Positions 24,218 through 33,222 of a stretch of DNA of 64,000 bases are shown here, piece after piece (the first letter of the stretch is position 1; each line of letters starts with the position of its first letter). A model generated the notes under the pieces. The model ran no database searches, was not told where the DNA came from, and saw only the letters and a list, made by a program, of their open reading frames with translations. The translations under genes were made by a program, and so were the position numbers. This stretch comes from Halarchaeum rubridurum (lineage in GTDB: Archaea > Halobacteriota > Halobacteria > Halobacteriales > Halobacteriaceae): assembly GCF_014647115.1 (NCBI RefSeq), contig NZ_BMOO01000003.1, forward strand, positions 310,001 through 374,000, given 5' to 3'.

Positions 24218-25147
24218 ATGAGTAGCCGTATCTACGAGCGACAGTTTGACGAGGACGACGGACAGACACTACCGACCGACCCAGGCTGCCCGGAGTGTGG
24301 GGGCGACACCGTGACCGACGGCGGGGAAACCGCGTGCGTCGAATGCGGCCTCGTCGTCGAGGAGTATCGGATCGACCACCGGGGTCGACGCGACGGGTTC
24401 GACGAGGAGGCGACCATCGAGCGGACGGGCCCACCCCTTACGGAGGCGCGACACGACCGGGGGCTCTCCAGCGAGATCGGGTGGCAGCGGGACGCCCACG
24501 GGAACACGCTCACGTCGCGCAAACGCCGTCAGATCGCGCGTCTCCGCACCCAACAACGCCGTGGCCGCTTCGCCTCACGAGCCGAGCGGGACCTCGCGCA
24601 CGCCTTCGGCGAAATCGCGCGTCTCGTGGCCGCCGTCGACCTCTCGCGTGCCGTCCGCGAGTCCGCGTGCGCCCTCTATCGACGTGCACAGAACGAGAAC
24701 CTGATTCGGGGGCGCTCGATCGAGGGTGTGGCGGCCGCGGCCGTCTACGCCGCGTGTCGACAGGACGGCGTCGTCCTCTCCCCGACGGACCTCGCGGCCG
24801 TCTCCAGTTGTACGGTGCGGGAGGTACGTCGCACGTACGGCGTGTTGAACACCGAACTCGCACTGGCGACACCCATCGTCGACGCCGCGGGCTTCCTCCC
24901 ACGCATCGCGGCCGCCTGTGACGTCTCTGCCGACGTCCAGCAGCGAGCGCGCGAGCTCGTCGAGAAAGCGCGGGAGGCCGGCTACGTGAACGGCCGGAGT
25001 CAGGCGGGCGTCGCCGCCGGCTGTCTCTACCTCGCCAGCATCGAGGCTGGACGACGGGTGACGCAGGCCCGCCTCGCCAACGCCGCGGACGTCTCCACCG
25101 CGACGCTCCGCAGTCGTCTCAAAGAGATTCGCGATCTCGAAGCGTGA
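24218..25147 (+). CDS. tfb: Transcription initiation factor IIB (TFB), accessory copy
   Basis: A 309-residue TFB. The N-terminal zinc ribbon has C24, C27, C40 and C43 (CPECG...CVECG). It is followed by the B-finger/linker (GLSSEIGWQRDAHGNTLTSR) and two cyclin-like repeats (about 110-195 and 205-305) ending in a helix-turn-helix TQARLANAADVSTATLRSRL. TFB bridges TBP and RNA polymerase at promoters. Haloarchaea carry several TFBs that specialise in different promoters, and plasmid- or island-borne copies are common. The frame is open to 24164, but ATG 24218 begins the conserved protein. A duplicate of its last 42 codons lies 1084 bp downstream. Confidence 0.9.
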   Translation: MSSRIYERQFDEDDGQTLPTDPGCPECGGDTVTDGGETACVECGLVVEEYRIDHRGRRDGFDEEATIERTGPPLTEARHDRGLSSEIGWQRDAHGNTLTSRKRRQIARLRTQQRRGRFASRAERDLAHAFGEIARLVAAVDLSRAVRESACALYRRAQNENLIRGRSIEGVAAAAVYAACRQDGVVLSPTDLAAVSSCTVREVRRTYGVLNTELALATPIVDAAGFLPRIAAACDVSADVQQRARELVEKAREAGYVNGRSQAGVAAGCLYLASIEAGRRVTQARLANAADVSTATLRSRLKEIRDLEA

Positions 25148-25218
25148 GTGCGGTGACGCCAGGAGCGCGACGACGGCACCTTCAGCTGACCCGCTCTTCC
25201 TGACGGCCGTCGAGCCAC

Positions 25219-25680
25219 CTATGGAGTGAACGGGTTGCGGGCCGTGTGGACGGGTTCGATCCCCATATGTCGGAAAATCCCATCCATCTTCCGCTCTAAG
25301 GTGTAGACCGCGACACGATTGGTTTCAAGCGAGTTCAGATACGCGATGAGTGCGCCATCGGCAAACTCGATGTGATCATACTGCTCCATCAGACTCCGCG
25401 CCATCTCGACGACTTCCTCAGAGGGATGCCGGTAGTCGATCCGTGGGGACTTCCACGCCTCGAATCGGTCTCGGAGCGGTTGTATCCCGCCGTCGTCCTT
25501 GATGTGGTCGAAGGTCTCCTGCTGGATGTTCGTGATGACTCGGACCTCCGGGAGGTCGCCGCGGACGATCTTCCCGACGATCTCGTTCGCGCGCTCGATC
25601 TCGTCATCGTCGACATCGAGATACCGTGGGTCGCCAGCGGGATAGAGGAGGGACGTGTCGGCCGCGGCGACCGCCCTCAT
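25219..25680 (-). CDS. PIN-domain protein, probable toxin
   Basis: A 153-residue PIN-like RNase: D8 in AAADTSLLYPAGDPRYL, a middle helical part, then the acidic centre HIEFADGALIAYLNSLETNR and the last strand VAVYTLERKMDGIF. It is longer than most VapC toxins. It starts at ATG 25680, which overlaps the upstream HTH gene's stop by 4 bp (ATGA), the usual coupling in toxin-antitoxin operons. The two genes lie between the TFB gene and a duplicated TFB 3' end, so the module looks inserted. Confidence 0.65.
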   Translation of the reverse strand: MRAVAAADTSLLYPAGDPRYLDVDDDEIERANEIVGKIVRGDLPEVRVITNIQQETFDHIKDDGGIQPLRDRFEAWKSPRIDYRHPSEEVVEMARSLMEQYDHIEFADGALIAYLNSLETNRVAVYTLERKMDGIFRHMGIEPVHTARNPFTP

Positions 25681-25949
25681 TCTTGGTAGTACGGCGGCAG
25701 TTCGACCTCCTCGTCACTCGTCCGCCAGTAGAGGTACATCCCGGCGGACTTCCGACGTCGGACGTCCCCGGTCGCTCGGAGGTCCTCAAGGAGCTCGCGG
25801 GCGCGCTCCTGCGAGCAGCCAAGCACTATCTTCACGTCGCTCGTCGTCACCGCCGGCCCCTCAACGACCTCGAACACGCCGAGGACGTCCTCGCGGGAAA
25901 CATCGTCGGGATACCGCACATCCTCCGGCCAGTCCTCGGATTCGCTCAT
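25677..25949 (-). CDS. Winged-helix protein, probable antitoxin of the PIN toxin
   Basis: The protein has 90 residues from ATG 25949. It reads WPEDVRYPDDVSREDVLGVF, then VVEGPAVTTSDVKIVLGCSQ-ERARELLEDL (helix-turn-helix) and a wing (RRRKSAGMYLYW) with an acidic end (SDEEVELPPYYQE). This is the usual haloarchaeal HTH partner encoded directly upstream of PIN-domain genes. A start at 25973 would add eight basic residues and is less likely. The operon promoter is not obvious. Confidence 0.6.
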   Translation of the reverse strand: MSESEDWPEDVRYPDDVSREDVLGVFEVVEGPAVTTSDVKIVLGCSQERARELLEDLRATGDVRRRKSAGMYLYWRTSDEEVELPPYYQE

Positions 25950-26117
25950 ACCCGCGCTTCGCCTGCGACACACTTCACCCCTTCCCCGACGCTACGGCAG
26001 AGAGAAAACGATTCCGTTGATCTCGTCGATCCGGGCTTGACGCGAGGGAAGGCCGCTACACGCTGCCGAGGTTCTACCGGAACTGCCAGGACTTATCTCC
26101 GTTCTCCATCGTATGTC

Positions 26118-26246
26118 GCCGGCATCAAGGCGGCGCAGCGGATGACGCAGGCCCGCCTCGCCGACGCGGCGGGCGTCTCGACTGCGACGCTCCGCAGTCG
26201 TGTCGAAGAGAGTCGCGATCTCGAAGCGTGAGTGCGGTGACGCGGC
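26118..26246 (+). pseudogene. Duplicated 3' end of the TFB gene
   Basis: The sequence encodes AGIKAAQRMTQARLADAAGV and STATLRSRVEESRDLEA-stop. It continues into the same 3' flank (GTGAGTGCGGTGACGC) as the intact TFB gene. It aligns without gaps to 25034-25162, with clear identity. Only the last third of the second cyclin repeat is present. Confidence 0.8.
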
Positions 26247-26276
26247 CTTCGTTGACCCCTCGCGATCGTCGTCGGA

Positions 26277-26350
26277 ACAGATGAAACGCGGTGTGTGTCC
26301 CCTCGACTTGCGCCCCATCCAGAGGCCACTGGACAGATGAAACGCGGTGT
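26277..26350. repeat. 18-bp direct repeat, two copies
   Basis: ACAGATGAAACGCGGTGT occurs at 26277-26294 and 26333-26350 (period 56). It lies in the 250-bp gap before the DUF932-like gene. Two copies are too few and too short to be a CRISPR. Confidence 0.8.
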
Positions 26351-26452
26351 CACGACGCTCTCGAACATCCCCCTCACGGTGGGCGCTGTCCCGCTGTCTG
26401 TTCACGCAACAGCACGTCTCGACATCGTCCGAGCGTGATCGCCATTTGTCGG

Positions 26453-26477
26453 CGCGCCTGCGAAGGGCGCAGGCGCG
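26453..26477. repeat. Perfect 9-bp hairpin upstream of the DUF932-like gene
   Basis: CGCGCCTGC (26453-26461) and GCAGGCGCG (26469-26477) with a 7-nt loop, ending 22 nt before ATG 26500. It occupies the place where promoter or 5' leader elements would lie. Confidence 0.55.
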
Positions 26478-26499
26478 TAGAAATGGGCCTGTACGAATC

Positions 26500-27654
26500 A
26501 TGGACCAATCAGCAACGACGACGACGGTGTTCGCGGGGATCGACGGCCGAGCAGACGCGGCGCTTCCGGAGTGGTACGCGGCGCAGCACGGCGAGGATGA
26601 GGTCGTCTCGTTCGCGGAGGCGATCCGGCGTCTCCCGCGAGCGGTCGCCTCGACGGTGGCGTTCCAGAACCCCTACTCGGGGGAGTGGGTGGAGACCGAG
26701 CGCTTCAGCGCGCTCGTCGATCCGGAGCGCCTCGCCGCCCACGCCCGCGGCGTCGACGTCGATCCACTCTTTCACGTCCCGACGGACTCCTACGCGATCA
26801 TCAACCCCCACGACGTCTACACGCCCCTCGAAGCCGTCGTCGCCGAGGAGACGATCGACGGCCGGCCGCTCGGCGACGTGGTCTTCGGCGCGATCAGGCA
26901 GTACCGCGGCGGCGGCGAGGTCCATATGGACGTCCTCTTCGACGGCCTCTCCGTCACCCTCCCGGGGCGTTCGGAGCCGATTGCGGTCGGGTTCTCCTCG
27001 GGCTACGACTTCTTCGGTGGGCACGCCGTCTACGTCGAGGGGTTCGCACAGGACTCGTACTGCGCGAACTCGATACGCGCACTGACGGATCGCCGCACGG
27101 TCAAGCACGTCGGGGACGTGGGGTCCTTCGAGACCTGGTGGGAGCGCCTCCTCGGCCAACTCCAGGTCGTCGCCGACGACCTCGCCGCCTTCATCCAGGA
27201 TGCCCAGGCAATCACGCTCGACCTCCGCGAGGTGCCCTTCGACGTCGTCGAGTTCTACACCCTCCTCGACTTTCCCGACTACCTCGCAGAGCGCGCCGCC
27301 AGTGACGCCCGGGCCGAAGCCGACGACCCCTTCGAGCTCGACATGTGGACGCTCCACTCCGGCGCCACCCACGCTCTCACCCACTTCTACACCGGTAAGG
27401 AGGGCGCGGCACTCGACCGGTACGTCCGGGTCGCCAACGACATCCTCTTCAACCCCGCGGGCACCCTCGACCGACTCACCCAAACGTACCGCCAGCAGGT
27501 GCGTGCAGAGACGGCTGACGATGGGCAAACCGGCCTCGACGGCCACGCCGCGCTCGCCCACATCGAACGCGTTGAGCGCGACCTCGGTGCGAAGGTCGCG
27601 CAGTTCGAGACTCGGGAAGCTGCGCTTCGGGAACGGTTCTCAACCAGTAGTTGA
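26500..27654 (+). CDS. DUF932-like plasmid/phage-type protein
   Basis: A 384-residue protein that I assign tentatively to the DUF932 (TIGR03299-like) group of plasmid and phage proteins. It has SYAIINPHDVYTPLEAVVAE (like the conserved 'Y.IVQN.E.F' strand), RGGGEVHMDVLFDG, the glycine-rich GFSSGYDFFGG and CANSIRALTDRRTVKHVGDV, followed by a helical C-terminal half. Function of the family is unknown; members accompany mobile elements and defence loci. ATG 26500 was chosen because coding character begins there. It ends 128 bp before the leader-distal end of the CRISPR array, in the opposite direction to array transcription. Confidence 0.5.
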   Translation: MDQSATTTTVFAGIDGRADAALPEWYAAQHGEDEVVSFAEAIRRLPRAVASTVAFQNPYSGEWVETERFSALVDPERLAAHARGVDVDPLFHVPTDSYAIINPHDVYTPLEAVVAEETIDGRPLGDVVFGAIRQYRGGGEVHMDVLFDGLSVTLPGRSEPIAVGFSSGYDFFGGHAVYVEGFAQDSYCANSIRALTDRRTVKHVGDVGSFETWWERLLGQLQVVADDLAAFIQDAQAITLDLREVPFDVVEFYTLLDFPDYLAERAASDARAEADDPFELDMWTLHSGATHALTHFYTGKEGAALDRYVRVANDILFNPAGTLDRLTQTYRQQVRAETADDGQTGLDGHAALAHIERVERDLGAKVAQFETREAALRERFSTSS

Positions 27655-27782
27655 GAGGACGGCCAACAGCCACGGTACAAGCTCCGTCGCAATTTCCTCG
27701 TTCTCTTGTGGCCCTGTGGGAAGGCCGACAATCGAATCAAGTACGGCGTCGACGTCACCGTCAGCGGCGACTCGCCCGTCCC

Positions 27783-30700
27783 GCTTCAACCCCACAAGGG
27801 TACGTCTGAAACACCGTCGACGCGGACGTCTCGCTCTGCTCGGTCTGCGCTTCAACCCCACAAGGGTACGTCTGAAACGACGTCGCTGAACGCCGTGTCA
27901 CCGGCACCCTCGGCTTCAACCCCACAAGGGTACGTCTGAAACGTGATCGGTCACGTCCACTCCTCCTCGTCGAGCAGGCTTCAACCCCACAAGGGTACGT
28001 CTGAAACGACGCACGCTCTCCCGTCCGTCGTGCCGCCTCCTCGCTTCAACCCCACAAGGGTACGTCTGAAACACGTCGCGTGAGAGTGACGAGAGCGCGC
28101 CGAGTGCTTCAACCCCACAAGGGTACGTCTGAAACGCGTCCAGCCAGATAACCAGTCCCGGCCAGGCAGAGCTTCAACCCCACAAGGGTACGTCTGAAAC
28201 CGCCGCGTTCGGCCGCATACCGCATGGCTTTGCGCTTCAACCCCACAAGGGTACGTCTGAAACAGGTGGGCTGTATTAGATTCTATCGTATTCGTCAGGC
28301 TTCAACCCCACAAGGGTACGTCTGAAACCGTCGGACCTTGCCCGCCCGAGCCACGGGACACGTCCGCTTCAACCCCACAAGGGTACGTCTGAAACGAGGT
28401 GGATGCACGCACACTTGACCCCGTTGGCCCCGCTTCAACCCCACAAGGGTACGTCTGAAACACATCGTTGTGTGGGTCGTGACGGGGTCACCGACTTGCT
28501 TCAACCCCACAAGGGTACGTCTGAAACGCCTACTTCTTGACGACTATCGCCGCCGACCGCGTCGCTTCAACCCCACAAGGGTACGTCTGAAACCTCGCGG
28601 ATGACTACACGGAGGAGATGGAGGTCTACGCTTCAACCCCACAAGGGTACGTCTGAAACCCTGAGTGGGGGTCGTTCATCGAGCGGAGTGAGCGCGCTTC
28701 AACCCCACAAGGGTACGTCTGAAACAAACCGAGCAGCAGGGCGCGGACGTCCTTGAAGTGGCTTCAACCCCACAAGGGTACGTCTGAAACTTCACGATGC
28801 AGTCGGGGGAGACGTTGACGAGTTCCGCTTCAACCCCACAAGGGTACGTCTGAAACCGAGAGCCGTGGTGAGGTTCCGCATATCCATTTCGTGCTTCAAC
28901 CCCACAAGGGTACGTCTGAAACCGTTCCCGATTCTCGACCTGCTCGGCGGCAGTACGGGGCTTCAACCCCACAAGGGTACGTCTGAAACGCCGCGACTAC
29001 GACCGCTGGGTCGCTGACCTCGAAGCTTCAACCCCACAAGGGTACGTCTGAAACGGCATCCTTCTCGGCGTGCCCCTACGCCTCTTCCACGCTTCAACCC
29101 CACAAGGGTACGTCTGAAACCGTCTCGGCGGCATCCTCGGCGTCACTCCGCGAGGAGCTTCAACCCCACAAGGGTACGTCTGAAACTCCGCGTCATCGAG
29201 ATTCTCGCGGACGACGGCGCTGCTTCAACCCCACAAGGGTACGTCTGAAACTCTCGCGGAAGCTAACGATGTGATCGTACATTGTGGTGCTTCAACCCCA
29301 CAAGGGTACGTCTGAAACACTCCCCATTCATTCCGGACTCGGAGCTCGACGCGGCGCTTCAACCCCACAAGGGTACGTCTGAAACACGGCCTTCAAGGGC
29401 GCGAAGTCGTTGCCGTGGACGCTTCAACCCCACAAGGGTACGTCTGAAACTATAGGTTGTGTAAATATTGTTGTGACAGAGATAGAGCTTCAACCCCACA
29501 AGGGTACGTCTGAAACCAGATGCGCCCCGAGTAGCTGAGCGCGACCCCGACGCTTCAACCCCACAAGGGTACGTCTGAAACGCATCAATCGCCCCGCTCT
29601 CAGTCGAGTTGATAAACGACGGCTTCAACCCCACAAGGGTACGTCTGAAACGCGGGCGCACGCATCACCCCATACCCCAACTCGTGGCTTCAACCCCACA
29701 AGGGTACGTCTGAAACGAACTTCACTCACGGACGCAACGGCGTTGTAGCCGCGCTTCAACCCCACAAGGGTACGTCTGAAACTGAGTCTTGAGGGTGTTT
29801 CGGACGCGACGCCGCGCTTCAACCCCACAAGGGTACGTCTGAAACGCCGTGTACGTACTTCAGCCTCGCGGGTAATCATGAGCTTCAACCCCACAAGGGT
29901 ACGTCTGAAACCGACTGGTAGTCCGTTGTCAGCGAGTGATCAACGTGCTTCAACCCCACAAGGGTACGTCTGAAACGAGCACCCATCGGAGTCGACCGCG
30001 TGGATTCTCAAGGCTTCAACCCCACAAGGGTACGTCTGAAACCGTCCAAGAGGAGGGCACTGCCCTTCGGCTTGTTCAGCTTCAACCCCACAAGGGTACG
30101 TCTGAAACCGGCAAGTTGAGGAGGCTGAGCAGCAAGCCTCGCAGGCTTCAACCCCACAAGGGTACGTCTGAAACTCGCCGACGCGCGTTAACGAGAGATT
30201 GACGTCGACGCTTCAACCCCACAAGGGTACGTCTGAAACGCGCTGGGGCGGACTCACGGCGCGCAACGAGCACGGAGCTTCAACCCCACAAGGGTACGTC
30301 TGAAACTGGACCTATCGAATAACAATCACAGGATCGGTGAGCTTCAACCCCACAAGGGTACGTCTGAAACCCGGCCTCAACGCGACTGTGACGGCCGTGA
30401 CGGAGCTTCAACCCCACAAGGGTACGTCTGAAACAGCCGGATGATCCCCAGAGTCTAACGGAGCTCTGGCTTCAACCCCACAAGGGTACGTCTGAAACCG
30501 ACGACAGCCGTCGGCCTGCAGCTCGGAGCCGTCGAGCTTCAACCCCACAAGGGTACGTCTGAAACTCGACCCAAGACGTCCCAAACCACTCACACCGCAA
30601 GCTTCAACCCCACAAGGGTACGTCTGAAACCCGGCGCTCGTCGAGAAGCGCGCGGCGGGCGAGTTGCTTCAACCCCACAAGGGTACGTCTGAAACCGTCG

Positions 30701-32860
30701 CTCGTTGAGGCGTGCCTGGCGGCCGTCGACGCTTCAACCCCACAAGGGTACGTCTGAAACCGACGTGCCAGGTCTCGCCGTCGACGTCCCACGACCGCTT
30801 CAACCCCACAAGGGTACGTCTGAAACCCGCTTCGTGGCTCGGGTGATTCTCCATGACTGACAGCTTCAACCCCACAAGGGTACGTCTGAAACCACGTCGG
30901 GCGGCACGTGCAGCTACGCGTCCGTTCTGCTTCAACCCCACAAGGGTACGTCTGAAACTGATTCGATACCTCTTGGTCAGATACGTACTTATCGCTTCAA
31001 CCCCACAAGGGTACGTCTGAAACCTCGGCGCCGAGGAGGGGGACGGGGAGAGCTAGCAGCTTCAACCCCACAAGGGTACGTCTGAAACGACGCGCTCGAC
31101 GCGCTCGACGAGGACGTCGAGCAGGCTTCAACCCCACAAGGGTACGTCTGAAACCCCCCACTGGTCTACGTAATCCTCCTCGAAGTTGCTTCAACCCCAC
31201 AAGGGTACGTCTGAAACGTTCGAGAGCCACGTCCCCTCGCGCTCGACGCGGTCGCTTCAACCCCACAAGGGTACGTCTGAAACGCCTAAACCTGCGCGAG
31301 AGCCGCCAAGAACGCGAGGCTTCAACCCCACAAGGGTACGTCTGAAACCACCTCCGCCGACCCACCATCACCAACGAGATACACGCTTCAACCCCACAAG
31401 GGTACGTCTGAAACGCGGTAGCCAGCCCGTCGCGGCCAGACTCCCGACCAAGCTTCAACCCCACAAGGGTACGTCTGAAACTGCACGCCGTGAGTCCGCC
31501 CCAGCGCCGATTTCGTCGCTTCAACCCCACAAGGGTACGTCTGAAACCACCCGGCGTAGAGCTTCTTCGCGCGCCCCGGATCGCTTCAACCCCACAAGGG
31601 TACGTCTGAAACACCGCCAGCCCCCACATGATCATCCCTGCCGGGTTCCTGCTTCAACCCCACAAGGGTACGTCTGAAACACCGAGGCGTCACTCCACAA
31701 CCTGACTGCAACCCGGCTTCAACCCCACAAGGGTACGTCTGAAACCCCGGCCTCAACGCGACTGTGACGGCCGTGACGGAGCTTCAACCCCACAAGGGTA
31801 CGTCTGAAACGTCAGCGGTTCCACTTCGAGTGGCGGCTCTCCGAGCTTCAACCCCACAAGGGTACGTCTGAAACGAACGAAGACGGCGGACGCCGAGGTC
31901 CGTAGCCTATGCTTCAACCCCACAAGGGTACGTCTGAAACTATCAAACTACCGCCACAAAAGACCGCGTAGCAAGAGGCTTCAACCCCACAAGGGTACGT
32001 CTGAAACGACGTCCTCCGCGACGTCCTCGCTCTCGACGTCGTCGCTTCAACCCCACAAGGGTACGTCTGAAACCCGATGCGTCCGTCCTTGATGCGCTCG
32101 CGCAGTTCGTGCTTCAACCCCACAAGGGTACGTCTGAAACCGATGCCGGAGCACCGGAAGAAGGTCGAGAAAGCCGCTTCAACCCCACAAGGGTACGTCT
32201 GAAACACGGCTACACCGTCAAGGAGCGGATCGCGCTCTCGCTTCAACCCCACAAGGGTACGTCTGAAACCACGGTGCGAGGTACGTCTTGCTCCCGATGT
32301 ACGGGCTTCAACCCCACAAGGGTACGTCTGAAACACACTCAAGACGGCGACGCTCGACGAGCTGGAGGAGGCTTCAACCCCACAAGGGTACGTCTGAAAC
32401 CTCGTCCGCCTCCCGGACGATGCTGACGAGATTATCGCTTCAACCCCACAAGGGTACGTCTGAAACGCGCATGCTCGGGTAGCCGACGACGCCCGACCAG
32501 TGGCTTCAACCCCACAAGGGTACGTCTGAAACCGCAGGTCGGGAGGACCGCAGGGACGACCGAGTGAGGCTTCAACCCCACAAGGGTACGTCTGAAACGA
32601 GGAGCCGGATGATCCCCAGAGTCTAACGGAGCTCTGGCTTCAACCCCACAAGGGTACGTCTGAAACCACCCTGGAGGCCGCTTCGGTTCCCGTAGGAGAG
32701 GCTTCAACCCCACAAGGGTACGTCTGAAACTAATGACTGCATCAAGTGGGTGCCGACGAACCGAGTGCTTCAACCCCACAAGGGTACGTCTGAAACCAAC
32801 CGTGACAACACGCCAGTTGGGTGAGTCGGCGCTTCAACCCCACAAGGGTACGTCTGAAAC
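27783..32860 (-). CRISPR. CRISPR array, 78 repeats and 77 spacers, type I-B
   Basis: A 30-bp repeat, on the plus strand starting GCTTCAACCCC and ending GTACGTCTGAAAC, occurs 78 times by my count. First copy is 27783-27812 and last 32831-32860. Spacers are about 32-40 nt (mean near 36). Repeats appear identical throughout, including both ends. On the minus strand the repeat reads GTTTCAGACG...TTGAAGC, the orientation of haloarchaeal type I-B crRNAs. With cas2 and the AT-rich leader on the right, transcription runs right to left and the newest spacers are on the right. Numbering spacers from the left, spacer 40 matches 61, 41 matches 74, and 38 overlaps 57 in reverse. Confidence 0.98.
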
Positions 32861-32961
32861 CATGGCGATTTTGCTCACCATATCACTTCTACCAGCGGTA
32901 TACACTTCATCATTTCCGTCGACCCTCAATCCCCCCGAACCCCCTGGGGGGTCGACATCAG
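32861..32961 (-). promoter_or_regulatory. CRISPR leader with palindromic block
   Basis: About 100 bp between the cas2 stop and the first (newest) repeat. The part next to the array is AT-rich with TATA-like sequence (GTGTATACC on the minus strand, about 32897-32905) for pre-crRNA transcription. The distal part, 32918-32956, is a G/C-rich palindrome (GTCGACC and GGTCGAC outer arms, CCCCC/GGGGGG inside). Leader sequences direct Cas1-Cas2 integration at the adjacent repeat. Confidence 0.75.
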
Positions 32962-33222
32962 CTAGAGGAACCGACTATCTTCGGCCGGATCATCCCCGTA
33001 CACGGTACGGTTCAATAGCCGGTCCGAAGAGAGTTCGTAGACCATGACTGATTCTCCCTCCTGAAGGATATCTTCAATCTCCCCTTTCAGTGTCGCTAGA
33101 TCTCCCTCCGAAATTTCCCCTTCCAGTACTGAGTTCTGGACGTGAATAAGATAGCGGCGACAGAGCTTTAGCATCAGGTGGGTCCTATCAGCCTCCATGT
33201 CGTAGACGACGATGACGTACAT
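32962..33222 (-). CDS. cas2: CRISPR adaptation protein Cas2
   Basis: This 86-residue protein is ferredoxin-like, starting MYVIVVYDMEADRTHLMLKL with the conserved D8 after the first strand and the usual second half (SVMVYELSSDRLLNRTVYGD). Cas2 bridges two Cas1 dimers in the spacer-integration complex. It directly follows cas1 (its ATG at 33222 abuts the cas1 stop) and is the last gene of the operon before the leader. Confidence 0.95.
   Translation of the reverse strand: MYVIVVYDMEADRTHLMLKLCRRYLIHVQNSVLEGEISEGDLATLKGEIEDILQEGESVMVYELSSDRLLNRTVYGDDPAEDSRFL

Noticed and set aside
26277-26350. A second, tiny CRISPR array
   Set aside because: Only two 18-bp copies, shorter than a CRISPR repeat, and unrelated to the I-B repeat.
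27706-32860. Long open frames across the CRISPR region encoding repeated FRRTLVGLK or LQPHKGTSET peptides
   Set aside because: They are translations of the CRISPR repeat itself; the spacers give unrelated peptides and there is no promoter or start context.
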